Shown here one piece after another: positions 49,098 to 61,499 of a DNA stretch of 64,000 nt (positions are counted from its first letter, which is position 1; each line of letters begins with the position of its first letter). Under the pieces are notes generated by a model that made no database searches, was not told the origin of the DNA, and was given only the letters and a program-made list of their open reading frames with translations. The DNA is from Oegoconia quadripuncta (taxonomy: Eukaryota > Arthropoda > Insecta > Lepidoptera > Autostichidae), in NCBI GenBank assembly GCA_949316235.1, contig OX438749.1, positions 4,854,914 to 4,918,913 of the forward strand. Direction: 5' to 3'. A program made the translations under genes and the position numbers.

Positions 49098-49939
49098 TTG
49101 GGTTGTTCGTCATCTCGCACGATAAAGTGTCGCACGATCGTGCGACTTGGCACCATTCGATTTTACCTAATATTTTTGTCGTCCACTTGCACGACCATGA
49201 AATCTGAGGTAACTACGTACAGTCAGCTACAAAAACCTTTTTCAAACGTTTAAGAGGGCTTTCGCAAAATACAAGTGCACACTAGCGCCACTGGTACTAT
49301 AAAACCATTTCCTCTTTAATTAAGATAAATATCGATATTCTGTTCTATCCACTACCTAGAGAATTACCGACATTACATTAGTTTCTAATAGTACAGTTGA
49401 GTAGAAATATCAATTAAAAAAAAAACGGCGTAGAAATTTTTGTTTGCCAGGTAAAAAAAAGGTATCTTTCGTGATATTAGTATGTGTATGTAGGTTTATA
49501 GTATATATATATTTAAATTATGTTATATATATATTTCACAGTAGGTATATGTAATATATTTAGTGTAAGTTTATTATTCAGTTATCTTTTCTTTTTTTAT
49601 TTGTTTTATTATTCGTTATAGGATTTTTTCTTTTGCACACAATTTACTGCTAAACCCCAAATTTACTAAATTTCCTATTTCAATGCTCAGGTTGCCTGGA
49701 AGAGATCTCTTAACGAGATAAGTCCACCTTTGTACGTGGCCTATTGTTTGTACTCTGTTATTGTAATATTTTGGTGCAATAAAGAATAAAGAATAAAATA
49801 TTTGGTTTCAATATTTTGTTACCCGGCTGTACTTTGTACGTGCGTGCGAGTTGCCGACAAAAATATTAGGTTAAATCGAATGGTGCCAAGTCGCACGATC
49901 GTGCGCGACTTTTTCGTGCGGGATGACGAACAACCCCGT
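49098..49939. mobile_element. Element with about 85-bp terminal inverted repeats, no ORF
   Basis: Left end GGGTTGTTCGTCATCTCGCA and right end its near-complement. Each end contains the palindrome TCGCACGATCGTGCGA about 30-50 bp inside. The interior holds a LINE 3' tail (49680-49800) but no transposase. A target duplication could not be fixed. Superfamily unknown. Confidence 0.7.
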
Positions 49940-50147
49940 ATTTCATAAATCATGTTTAATATTATAACACCTAACCACCACCTACTTATATAATATTCTG
50001 TATTTCGAGCGATAACATAAGTATGTTTGAGAATATAGTCCTTATATAATTAAATTATGCTGATCCAATCTTATACAAATGTTTGCCCTTCGGTAGGGAT
50101 TCGTAATTATTTTGGAAACAACTATTGCGCCAATTCAAAGGCTCGAT

Positions 50148-50475
50148 TTAATAAACCAATCTCAATACAAGTCTTGAGGCTGTATCACCCGAGATGCGTC
50201 TTAAGAAGTTGACGCTATCTCAAGCTCTGTGCTAATTTATAAACCAATCTACTACTACTCAGCTGAGATCACTTCTCAAGTATTCGCCTCAGCGGCGAAT
50301 TAATTATGGTCTTGAGTTTCGTTTATTAATACGTGAAACTCGGCGCACTTCTCAAGTGAGTACTGCTTGAGAATTCACGCGCGTTTCAGGTCTCAAGTTA
50401 GTTTTATTAATCAACACGTTTACTTGAGGCCGATCACAAGACTGTTCTAAATCTTGAGAATGGTTTATTTACGGG
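50148..50475. repeat. 260-bp repeat, longer copy 2
   Basis: Extends further left to TTTAATAAACCAATCTCA, whose inverse (GGTTTATT) stands near the right end, so it is likely an inverted-end element. Confidence 0.55.
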
Positions 50476-51298
50476 CCTAAGAATTATTTAATTCTTGACC
50501 CGATGTTATTTCTCGATCAGGCATGGTGTAGGTATTATTTCACCTAGTCAAGCTAGCAAAGCACGGTCCAATAACTAAATAAAGTAATTCATAGTAAAGT
50601 CAGCCCCATAATTAATCATCTAGGCTAATTTTACATGACTTATAGTAGCTTGATGGCTATTAAAGCTGTACCATACGTAGTTCTTTAAAATGACGCTAGA
50701 CGCTAAAATGTCTAGAGACATCAGGGTTATTTTAGAGGTATGTGATGTAGCTTGAATAGGAATCAGGCTATGATTAATCTTGCAGAACATCCTTGTAAGA
50801 ACTGTGTAGCCGACAGTACATATCACAATTCAATGACAGTTCGTTAAAATAACGTATAAAATCAAAATGGTTTCTTAGTGTGTTACGTCGCATCAAAACA
50901 CACACGGAAAAGCGACAAATATAAAGTAATTGTGTAACAGAACGTATTACAATATGTTCTGCTGATTGTTAAACATTACTATACTCACGAACCTCCGGGA
51001 CCCTGTCGGGTCAAACATTTGTAGCTACATATCGATATATCAACTGACAGTTGATTCATTTCTCTTATCGTTTCTACTTGAAACTGACAACTCAGTTCTT
51101 GCCAAAGGGGTTGACGATCCGCCTGATGAACTCTGGTCCATGGTACCTTCCCTTCAGCATTAGATGCCAGTATAGGAATGGGAAGAGATCCTTTTTCATG
51201 TAGTACGCAATCGTACTCTCTCTCGCCTGCAAGGTAAACATACATTTGAGTGATTGAGTGATTTATTTTGTATTTATTTAAAGGAAAATCGAAAGGAA

Positions 51299-51627
51299 AA
51301 CCGCCTCCGTAGCTCAATGTAATCAACATTGGGTTTACGATTCGGAGGTGGCGTGTTCGATCCCCAGCGGGGTACATGTTTAAGTACTCGGTTTGGTTGG
51401 TGGTAGGGCATTTTAAATGTCCGCCTGGCTAGGTACCACCGTCTTATCTAAATCTGCCGCCAAGCAGCAATGTTAATAGTATTATTGTGTTCCGGTTGTG
51501 AAAGGTAAGATAGCCAGTCCCCCAAATGTATTGGGGTTTCCGGGTCAGTACGCTTCCACCTTCGACCTCATCTTCACTTAACAGGTGTGATTGAGGTCAA
51601 GTACGAACCCGTCGTGTATATAAAAAA
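51299..51627 (+). mobile_element. SINE-C
   Basis: Complete, about 70 bp upstream (in the gene sense) of the SQOR-B terminal exon. Confidence 0.8.
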
Positions 51628-52317
51628 AGTAAACCGTTATACATATTACAGGTGGAATTATAACATTTTCCATTAAAGCTCCCATCGATAAAAATATAGC
51701 CCAGGGAAAATACGGTAAAAATTAGATATAATTCAGATCCGACTTATATAATTGCTTTATATAGTCGGTTCGGTATCATAGAGGTATATAAGAGACGTAA
51801 TTTTGAATAAAGAAGTCTAAAAAAAAATCAGCGCTTTATCTAGATTTTTTTTAGAAAACCCTATTTTTAATTTGCAACTTAATAACAATAAATACTAACT
51901 GATATTTAATTAGGTAGACTTTTGTTAAACACAGTTAACTTATTGTTGGATAAAAAACTAAGCATGTTATAGTTAGGCATACATGTGTTTAGCTGAAAAT
52001 GTCGTCGAGCTGCATTGCTTACGAAATAAAAATGAGAACTAATATTTTGTAACGTTAACTTCCCTAAATGTTTTGAATTTAAAGAAATACCCAACAATTG
52101 AGCATTTTTTTAAAGAAGCACATTTTTGAACTTTAGCTTATTTAGTTACTTACTTAGTACTTGCGTTTCTTAAAAATGCTTAATTTTAAGCAATTGTTTT
52201 TAAAGTTTAAGCATTTACAACACTTTATTAAATGTTTAAAGAAAATCGCGGTTATTCGTTTTTCCGAGGTCAAACCGTATTTTCCTTGGGCTAATAACAG
52301 TTATATTGAGAACACAT

Positions 52318-52999
52318 ATAGAGGATTCCTTGTGAAGTGGTTAGAAACTCTGACCACTATTCGAAAAGGTCGCGGGTTCGAATCCCGCTAGGGGATATGT
52401 TTGTGTGATGAATACGGACATGTGTACCCGAGTTATAGATGTTGTCGTTTATAATTAGTATTTATTTACAAAAAAATAATAATTTATGTAGTATATTAGG
52501 GCCTTACCTATGAAATTGGCGTTTTGTATGAAGAATTTCATTAAGATTGTTTTCTCCATACAAACATTTTTGATTTTTTTTTCGGAACGGCAAATCCAAA
52601 TTTAGCTAAACTTTGTCTGTATTATCGGATAACATTAAGTTAAGTATAGGTAGCGTTAATTTTTAAAAGTAACCGCTTTATAAAAGTTTCAGCGAATCTA
52701 AGAAATGATTATGGGAAGCACATGAAAAGAGGTCTGTTCATTTTTTTTTATTATGTGATTTAGCCCAGAAATTAAAAAATATTTCATGTGGTACCTTAAA
52801 ATATTATTCCATTTTCCAAATAAAAAAGAAATTTGGATATAGCTTTGAAAATCGCAGGAATTGGTACATATGATTAACGAAGAACAAAACTCCAATTTCA
52901 TAGGTAAAGACCCAATATCAACCATCTGATATCCACAACACAAGGCTGTAGTTGCTTAATGTGGAACTAGATGGCGCTGTGTGTATGTTCAAAGATATA
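52318..52999 (+). mobile_element. SINE-B split by a 415-bp TIR element
   Basis: SINE-B head/body at 52318-52498 and its 3' part at 52914-52999. The inserted element 52499-52913 begins GGGCCTTACCTATGAAATTGG and ends with the complement CCAATTTCATAGGTAAAGACCC. The 53.0 kb foldback then sits in the TA of the SINE tail, giving three layers. Confidence 0.75.
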
Positions 53000-54563
53000 C
53001 AATGTGTCCCGGAGAGAAGTGACCAGCGGGCGTAGTTTGAAAATTTATACAAAATTATCGATAAATCATTTAAATTTAGAGACCTAACTGCTTTTTTTTT
53101 TTAAAATTGTTAATTCTTTTTTTTTAATAGACATCTCTGACCTTCTGCACTATTTTAGTCATAATTTCTTTGTTTTTACGTCTTTCCCAATTCTTTTTTT
53201 TTAATTCAGTGCTGTTATTATTATTCATCAAATTAAGTTATGAAAATTATCCCAAAACAAATAAATAATTTATTAAAAAAGAAATAAACTTAAAATTCGA
53301 CCAACAAAACTGTATTTCGTATATGTTTTTAGTTATTTCAAATAAATGTGAACGTACGAGACATTGAAATTGACCTTTTATGCTCCAGTAACTAGATAGA
53401 GATAAGTTTAAAAAAATGAAAGTAATGTTTTAAGCAGTTTATTTGCACATTTAAGTGTTTTGTTATTACAATGAATCATTTTGATTTTAACATGATAGTT
53501 TAATAATAAATAAAAGATACTTAATTTGTTAAAATGGTTGTTTATTAAGAAAAATCAGGTAATTAATTAATTATGTTTTCAAAATGACCGCCGTCAGCGG
53601 TTATGCAGGCCAGGGCCCTAAATGACATCCTTAGTGTAGTTCGCCTTATTTCTGCATGATTCTGCGCTATTTCTGCGGCAGCAGCATTGATTCTCTGTTT
53701 CAGCTGGTCTCTTGAAATTATTGGCACAGCATAAACTTTTTGCTTCATGTAGCCCCAGAAATAATAATCAAGAGGCGTCAAGTCTGGTGACCTCGGGGGC
53801 CATGCTACTGGACCGCCTCTGCCAATCCATCTTGGATAATTTTCATTGGCCTGGCCTGCATAACCGCTGACGGCGGTCATTTTGAAAACATAATTAATTA
53901 ATTACCTGATTTTTCTTAATAAACAACCATTTTAACAAATTAAGTATCTTTTATTTATTATTAAACTATCATGTTAAAATCAAAATGATTCATTGTAATA
54001 ACAAAACACTTAAATGTGCAAATAAACTGCTTAAAACATTACTTTCATTTTTTTAAACTTATCTCTATCTAGTTACTGGAGCATAAAAGGTCAATTACAA
54101 TGTCTCGTACGTTCACATTTATTTGAAATAACATAAAACATTGTTCGAGGATATTTTAGAGAATATCATGTAGTATCATAATAATTAAAAAAAAACATGA
54201 TGTTATAGGGACATTTTTCGTTTTTTTATTTTTAAACTTAAAGAAATACAGTTTTGTTGGTCGAATTTTAAGTTTATTTCTTTTTTAATAAATTATTTAT
54301 TTGTTTTGGGATAATTTTCATAACTTAATTTGATGAATAATAATAACAGCACTGAATTAAAAAAAAAAGAATTGGGAAAGACGTAAAAACAAAGAAATTA
54401 TGACTAAAATAGTGCAGAAGGTCAGACATGTCTATTAAAAAAAAAGGATTAACAATTTTTAAAAAACAAAAGCAGTTAGGTCTCTAAATTTAAATGATTT
54501 ATCGATAATTTTGTATAAATTCTCAAACTACGCCCGCTGGTCACTTCTCTCCGGGACACATTG
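53000..54563. mobile_element. Foldback mariner/Tc1-type element, 1564 bp
   Basis: Starts CAATGTGTCCCGG and ends with the exact complement, between TA duplications (52998-52999, 54564-54565). The two arms (53000-53613 and 53848-54563) are near-perfect inverted copies apart from a roughly 90-bp extra piece in the right arm (about 54133-54230). Each arm encodes the same transposase C-terminus (ACITADGGHFENIIN, stop), one per strand. The single-copy centre extends the minus-strand frame (53880-53563) to SPDLTPLDYYFWG, the region of the last catalytic acid of the DDE domain. The element is thus two inverted 3' ends. Confidence 0.85.
53563..53880 (-). pseudogene. Transposase C-terminal fragment inside the foldback element
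   Basis: Open frame with PRWIGRGGPVAWPPRSPDLT and LDYYFWGYMKQKVYA, as in insect IS630/Tc1/mariner DDE transposases. The first dozen residues come from the mirror arm, not from the transposase. The N-terminal DNA-binding domain and first two catalytic acids are absent, so no active enzyme is made. Confidence 0.75.
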
Positions 54564-54670
54564 TATATTATTATTATTCCTTACAGTAAGTGTGACGTCG
54601 CCAAAAGAAATGGTCCATCACTTTTGACAAAACTTCGTAGCTAATGAAAATAGGCACGTTAAATAGTCGG

Positions 54671-54872
54671 TGAATACGAACATTTATTCCCGAGTCTTGG
54701 ATGTTTATATAAATATTTATGTATGTTTACGGTGAATACGAACATTTATTCCCGAGTCTTGGATGTTTATATAAATATTTATGTATGTTTATCCGTTATC
54801 TAGTATCCATAGCACAACCTTTGCTTAGTTTGGGACTAGATGATTGGTGTAAGTGTCCGAAATATTTATTAT
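54671..54872 (+). mobile_element. SINE-A, headless, with a duplicated 60-bp body segment
   Basis: The stretch from GTGAATACGAACATTTATTC to ATGTATGTTTA occurs twice in tandem (54671 and 54731), followed by the normal 3' part. Confidence 0.7.
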
Positions 54873-54879
54873 TATAATC

Positions 54880-55138
54880 ATCAGCCGGTAAACGTCCCAC
54901 TGCAGGGATATATGCCTTCCCACGTATAATGAGGGAGTATGGGCCATAGTCCACCACGCTGGCCCATTGCGGGTTGGGAACTTCATATGCCTTTGAAGTT
55001 TTCCTTTACCGTTTTAACAGCAGTCGGATAAATGCACATTAAATTAAAAAAAAACTCATTGGTACATGGCCTGCCTGGGAATCGAACCCGGACCTCCCAA
55101 ATTGGGACACAGCGTCTTAACCGCTGAACCACCGACGC
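54880..55138 (-). mobile_element. SINE-D, antisense
   Basis: Complete copy. A 3' piece of the family is at 61212-61312 (+). Confidence 0.75.
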
Positions 55139-55208
55139 TCACATGTTTTATTATCTATCTCTAAAATGTATTAATTGGTATTGTAGAGCTGTTATTCGGT
55201 ATGCAAAC

Positions 55209-55398
55209 TTTTTTTATGCACAACGGGTTAGCACTTGACCTCAATCACACCTGATGTTAAGTGAAGATGAGGGCGAAGGTGGAAGCGTACTGACCGGGAA
55301 ACCCAAATATTTGGGGAACTGGCTATCTTATCTCTGACAACAGGAACACAACAATGCTATTAACATTGCTGTTTGGCGGCAGATTTAGATAAGATGCA
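55209..55398 (-). mobile_element. SINE-C, antisense, headless
   Basis: 3' two thirds only. 3'-end pieces also lie at 58193-58258 and 58286-58347 (both -) and 61119-61200 (+). Confidence 0.7.
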
Positions 55399-56482
55399 GA
55401 CTCTATAGATAGTGTGTTATATTATAACAAGCCCGACAGGATTATATCACTATCATAGTTTCTGGGGAGATCTCTTCGATTTATCACTGACCTGATCAAA
55501 GGGCAGCGTCTCGTGGACAACGCCACCACGCGCCGTAGCCGTCGTATTTGGTGTCCAGGGTGCCGGCCTTCATGGTCGCTAGGAGATTCCGCTCGAGGAC
55601 GTAGCTTTGTTTCGCTATAAGACAATAAGCACTTTATCAATCAATCAATCAAATACGCTTTATTGTTTAAATAAGGAAGGTGCATTTAAATATCTTATAG
55701 AAACTACAAATTAGGCGGCTTTATCGCTTACAGCGATCTCTTCCATGCAAACCTATCATCACGGAATTCAATACGGGTAATTTACGAGTTTATTTTATTC
55801 ATTCAAAAAATTCAAACTCAAAATTATTTATTTTCAGTAAAACATCAGTTTTAATAAATGAGTTGTTAAGGTCTCCTTGTAAGTATAGTAATACCTGTAT
55901 CAGAAGACCTCACTCTTCCATAGCTATGTTATATTATTTCACTAAATAAAACAGACAGTGTAAAGGACTTGTCCGCGTTTTATATGGAGGGTGGTTTTTT
56001 ATTCCGAGTAAATTCCGACCGGGTTGGTACTACACTGATATTAAAGGTACAAAAATGTAGATCGTAAAACCGCTTTAATATGAATTTTGCAAACCTCCGT
56101 TTTTATAAAATAAATTAATGAAATAACTATGGTGGAATTATTTTGCGATGCCATTGGCAACACTGGCGACTATTTACTCCACAAAAAATCGATCACGACG
56201 ATCAATAAAGCAAATCGATTATTAAAACAAAAAAAATTAAAACGATTATTAAGGAAAATATTATAACCCATTTCAATGTAGCACTGAAGTATAAATTCTA
56301 CATCAAATCGAGCACTGAAAGATAGAATTATAAGTCACCGAAATATTTTTTTTTATTATGACCTGGGTTTCTAGCAAAAATTGTTTTAAACAACCTCTTA
56401 ACAGTTATATATAAAATAATTTTTGTCTTTATCTTTATAATTACATTTGATAGATTTGTATGCAATCATACACAAGGATATA

Positions 56483-57338
56483 CAGGGCGTCCCAAAGTTA
56501 TGGGACATGAAGGGGAAGTACCTTAAATATCGTAGATAGTGAATTTTGCTCAAAGAAGACTTTATGTTATTTTTAAAAGTTAGTAATTCTGCATTCATAG
56601 ATTTTCTAAAAATTATTTGCTTCGGCTGGGAATCGAACCGACTCAAATGTGAAAAAAAAAACACCCTACTTTTATGATGCCAATCGAAAGAATAGCTAAA
56701 AAATAATAACTCTGCCTAAGTAACATAGTATTTTAAAAGAAAGGAACAACGTGAAATTAATCATTTTAATCAAATAAAAAACATACATGAAACTGCCGTA
56801 GTCAATTAAGTAGGTATTTTTTTGTAAATTAATTAATTAAATGCTCAAAATGTGATCCCTCTTGTCTTACGCAAATCGCCAATCTTTTAATGAGCCCGCT
56901 GCCTGTTGATTTTCTAATCATTTTATGGTGAACACTCGATGTGATATGGCACAATTCTGTTTGCAACTTATTTACGAATAATCAATGCTATCTTTGGAAT
57001 GATAATATCGCTACTTTTCGAACGTCGTCGGCAATAAATAACTTTCTTGAAATTTGACTCAATCATTTTATGTTGTTCCTTTCTTTTAAAATACTATGTT
57101 ACTTAGGCAGAGTTATTATTTTTTAGCTATTCTTTCGATTGGCATCATAAAAGTAGGGTGTTTTTTTTTCACATTTAAGTCGGTTCGATTCCCAGCCGAA
57201 GCAAGTAATTTTTAGAAAATCTATGAATGCAGAATTACTAACTTTTAAAAATAACATAAAGTCTTCTTTGAGCAAAATTCACTATCTACAATATTTAAGG
57301 TACTTCCCCTTCATGTCCCATAACTTTGGGACGCCCTG
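56483..57338. mobile_element. Second foldback mariner/Tc1-type element, 856 bp
   Basis: Starts CAGGGCGTCCCAAAGTTATG, ends with its complement, flanked by TA (56481-56482, 57339-57340). Arms run about 56483-56755 and 57065-57338. The centre carries a minus-strand transposase end, RLAICVRQEGSHFEHLIN and a stop (about 56890-56835), the same superfamily C-terminus as the 53.0 kb element but with unrelated termini. Confidence 0.8.
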
Positions 57339-58750
57339 TATACGTAAATAGATTATGATCAAACCAATTATAGTGAAAAATATAAAAGACAGTAAGTTAT
57401 TTATTTCTGTATATTATGTGTTTGTTAAAGTCACGATCTTTATCCCAAATGGGTTGGTCAGACATATCCCAAACACAGTGAACAAGATTTTGAAATATTT
57501 TTGAAAGATTTGAGATCATTTTGGCATAAAAGAAAATACAGTAAAAAACAAGGAAACAAAAATTACTTGAAATTACAATTGAATTAGGTACCTACGTACT
57601 ATGATTGGCACAAAAATCCATAAATATTATAAAAAATCACAAATGCATAATTATGTTATAATAATGCATAAACAAGAACCAGCATTGTTTACCGTTATAC
57701 ACCGTAAAGTCTGTTGTTGAGTGACCAGCCTGTTAATGCGATTTGGTTATATTTTCGGATTGAGTGACAGGATCGAGTACCGATCAGTCAGAAATGATCG
57801 ATTAGCCAACCTCAGATCGAACAACCCTATTGCTCTTGTTGTTGGTTGTTGATTTTTTTAAGCGTCCGTGTTGTGTGGTGTTCAACTTGTACTTTCTCGG
57901 ATTCTTTTGGTTTTATAATTTGCTTGCCAAAAACTAAAGAATTGAATTGCCTTTATAACAACTGATGACTTGACTTTATTACAAGAATTTTTTGATTGCA
58001 CTTGATTTGGACCGGTGATATACGGATTTCTGAATTTCTACAACGGTTATTTCATGTTGCACGGGATTTGGACATCGGCGGCTGGATCTATACCTACTCT
58101 TGAATGTAAGTATTAATATATTTATATATAAGTACATTTGCCTCATAAATAATCATACACTAAACAAAGTAGGTTAGTATAATTTTTTTTTGTTATGCAC
58201 GACGGGTTGTTACTTGACCTCAATCACACCTGATGTTAAGTGAAGATGAGGTCGAAGATTAGATTTGCAAATAGCTACCTTTTTTTTATGCATAACGAGT
58301 TGGTACTTGACCTCAATCACACCTGATGTTAAGTGAAGATGAGGTCCAACCAAGGTCGTGAATGTATGTATGATGTACAAGTAAAGGTTTGTTTGTACAA
58401 CATTGTAAGTAAAAGATATGCAGGTAATATTGTAGTGGCAGCCTTACAAAGTGAGCCAATCTGTTTTATTATATCATCTCTTCTGTTTAGGCTTAGCCGA
58501 GGTATGGACTCGGTATCAATTTTTTCTGGAATTATAACATCTGTAATAATAAATTGTATGTTTGTGGAATTGCGCTGTATGTGGATTTCCCAAAACCTAT
58601 AAATAAAATCTGACAGCCTGGGGAATCAGTGTTGGACTCTGCACATGCTCCATGTAACCAAGCCTCAATCATTGTCCACAGTGCCAATATAGTGAAACTA
58701 TATTTATTATGTGACATTTTGTTGGTATTTAAAAAATCGTTTGCTTTTAG

Positions 58751-59068
58751 GTGACAAACGAAGACCATGTTTGCCGGGAATGTTTCAATCTTTTATTAAG
58801 AGAAATAAATAATAGGACTAAGGGCACAACAGGTGAACAGCAACTGGGTCATCAATCAGTTTGTGTCTGTTGTGGCTTGTCAATGTCTAGTAGCACAGGC
58901 AGACAATCTCGTGCTTTACCTCATGAAGATCTCGCAATCCAAGACCAATCCTTGGCAAATGGCTCTACCTCCGTAGCCGAACGTACTGTTTCCAGTTCAG
59001 ACATACAAAATCAAGAAAACAAGAATAGAAACAAAACAAGAATAAAAAAGAATAATTGTTCAGTTTAG
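58751..59068 (+). CDS. Cys-rich open frame, probably the second exon of a repeat-derived gene fragment
   Basis: The sequence TTTTAG precedes an open frame that begins VTNEDHVCRECFNLLL and continues to GHQSVCVCCGLS, giving paired CxxC motifs about 38 residues apart, as in a zinc ribbon. It ends in a Ser/Gln/Lys-rich tail and a stop after 105 codons; there is no early ATG. A possible 5' exon ends at a GTAAGT near 58106, but its frame does not join convincingly. The arrangement resembles a CxxC-pair family scattered through insect genomes, often next to transposases. I do not recognise a function. A decayed open stretch continues to about 59400. It sits inside a 6.4 kb SQOR-B intron on the opposite strand. 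Confidence 0.35.
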   Translation: MTNEDHVCRECFNLLLREINNRTKGTTGEQQLGHQSVCVCCGLSMSSSTGRQSRALPHEDLAIQDQSLANGSTSVAERTVSSSDIQNQENKNRNKTRIKKNNCSV

Positions 59069-60765
59069 GTCACTCCACCGACAAGAGCATAGCTCTTACA
59101 TTGAAGAAGAAGGCATTTACCAGGTTAAAACCATCACAAGACACAGCTTTAATTAGAGGAAGAATTAGGTTGCGTCACCAAAGCAACAAGATTTATTACA
59201 GTTAAGGACATCTTGTTTAAAAGTAACAGGAACTAATTGGCAACACCGAATTTGTTGCTATTATTGTAGTTGTATTATTGGCAAGGGAGCTGTGCTCATG
59301 TGATGACAATTACCTGGTACCTTGGATGGGCTCAGAAATGATAATGACTACTCAGTTGGACTATGTACTAGCGAGAGAAGACATAGAAAATGAGGAAAAA
59401 TAATAATATATTTTAGTCAAAAATGTGTTTTATTTATTATACTACTTTATTATTATTTTATACAATTTAAATTATGCACATTCCAGCTCAATAACTTCTC
59501 TAATTCAATTCTTCATTCTTGAAGCAGTAAGTTCATAAAGATGTTTAGCTGTTGTGAATTTAGTAAAAATGTACTAGATCCAATAAAGTGGATGTTGGTA
59601 GGTTCAGTAGTCTTGCTCTTATTGTTTGTTTCTAGCAGACTGAACATTCATTCACTCTGTCTCTAGACTCTGTTTGTTAGTTTGGTAGGAGCAAAGTAAG
59701 ATTACAAATGTATGTAACACCACCGAGGTTAATAATTGGATATATCGTTCAGGGCGCACTTTTTAAATGACGTCGAAAAAAGGAGTTTACATATACCCTT
59801 ACTAAACTGTACAATCCTTCACACATACAAAGTGGATATATCGTAGCTATAGTTATACGCTTAGTGATCACATCTACCTACTCATCAATGCGTCACAATC
59901 AACAATCATCAGTGGGGCGCTTTTCGGATGTATTTCACACGTAAAATATATCTATGGAGAACCATTTCTTGTATTTTTAAATCGTAGACAGAAAACGCTA
60001 CTACATGTTAAAAATAAATGACTTCAATCGAGATGTCATACATAGTCATATTTATTGCCGAGGTATCACGACATATTTTTAAAATGTATGTATCTATGAC
60101 TTGACAGAAAGCAATAGAAAGGCTACACTGCGACCGAATTATAAATAAAAGCTTTATATCCAGCGCCAAACCGATTAGGAGTTTAAGTGTTCGTCATGGC
60201 CGAAATCGGTCGGAAGCATCATCATCATCAGATAAGCTTCGGTAGAATACACAGAAAAATACTCCCAAGAACTTAAATTCCATCAAATTCTAAGAAAGAA
60301 TAGCTATAAACCGAACATTGACCGACGTTACCAGTTTGACAATGACATTTGTTTGACAGTGGGTGGATATTGTTTTAATTAACGACGGAATGTTCGTTTC
60401 AAGGAATGAATTGCAAGAGGCTTCATTCTTTCTATAGGCAGGAGTGTTCGTTTTAAAGTAAATTGTTATGAAACTAAAAAATACATTTTCTCGAAAACGG
60501 AGGTTTCTAAAATTGTACAATTTGTATATAACAGCTGGATATTCAAATATCTATCCAGATATATATAACTTAACCCTGTCGGAATTAATAAATATTAAAG
60601 GCCCAATCTGGGACAAGTCCTTTAGTAAGAAACTTAACAATAATAATTTATTTGGTTAAATATTAACAGTTCTTAAACAAATTTATTTTAGTGATACTAG
60701 CGCTTCTTATTATTTCGGGACGAAAACGTGATCTCTACTACAGAGAATCGAAAGAATTATTCTAA

Positions 60766-60985
60766 ACTAGCTTGCGGCCCGCGGCTTCGCCTGCGTGGAA
60801 TAACCTTATCGCGGAAATTTGTTTATCCCGCGGGAACTACTCACATTATCGGGATAAAAAATATCCTATGTCTTAATCCAATATTCTACCTATATACCAA
60901 ATTTCATCCAAATCCTTTTATCCGTTTCCCCGTCACGAGAAACAAACAAACATCCAAACTTTCGCATTTATAATAATAGTTAGAA
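60766..60985 (+). repeat. Common interspersed repeat, CTTCGCC family
   Basis: Full copy in SQOR-B intron 6. Confidence 0.65.
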
Positions 60986-61499
60986 GTTAGATTAATTAGA
61001 TACATAGAGTCACGCCTATTTCCCGTAGGGGTAGGTAGAGACCACAGACTTCCACTTGCTACGATCATGACACACCTATTTTGCTTTACACTTTCATAAT
61101 ATTGGGCAATAATCCGCATTGCTTCCACCTTCGACCTCATCTTCACTTAACATCAGGTGTGATTGAGGTCAAGTACGAACCCGTCCTGCATAAAAATAAA
61201 ATAAATAAATAAAATTGGGCCAGCGTGGCGGACTATGGCCCATACTCCCCCATATACGAAGCAAGGCCTTATATCCCTGGAGTGGGATATTTACGGGCTG
61301 AGGATGATGCTCGTCGGTGTAGGGTACTCTTGACGTGGTCTTTCTTTAAGATGTCCCCGATTTGACCGTGGAACGCTCGCCGTCGGTCGTCGGTCGCTTC
61401 GGTCTTCCCCTACCATCACTACCGCGTGAGCTTCGATCAATTCGTGATATATAAATTTGCTTAGATGACGACACTGATTGAGTAATTTTTTTATGATTA

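Larger units (their letters stand above)
46353..51091. other. Spacer between SQOR-A and SQOR-B
   Basis: No gene seen. It carries a triplicated 'GCGAGTCGATG' repeat piece near 46.6 kb, two copies of a 260-bp repeat (46849-47098 and 50208-50475), a LINE tail at 47258-47360, and a TIR element at 49098-49939. The stretch 47500-48770 is very AT-rich and without features. Confidence 0.55.

Noticed and set aside
60468..60659. 63-codon lysine-rich open frame as a gene
   Set aside because: AT-rich sequence, no motif, no splice or regulatory context; likely chance.
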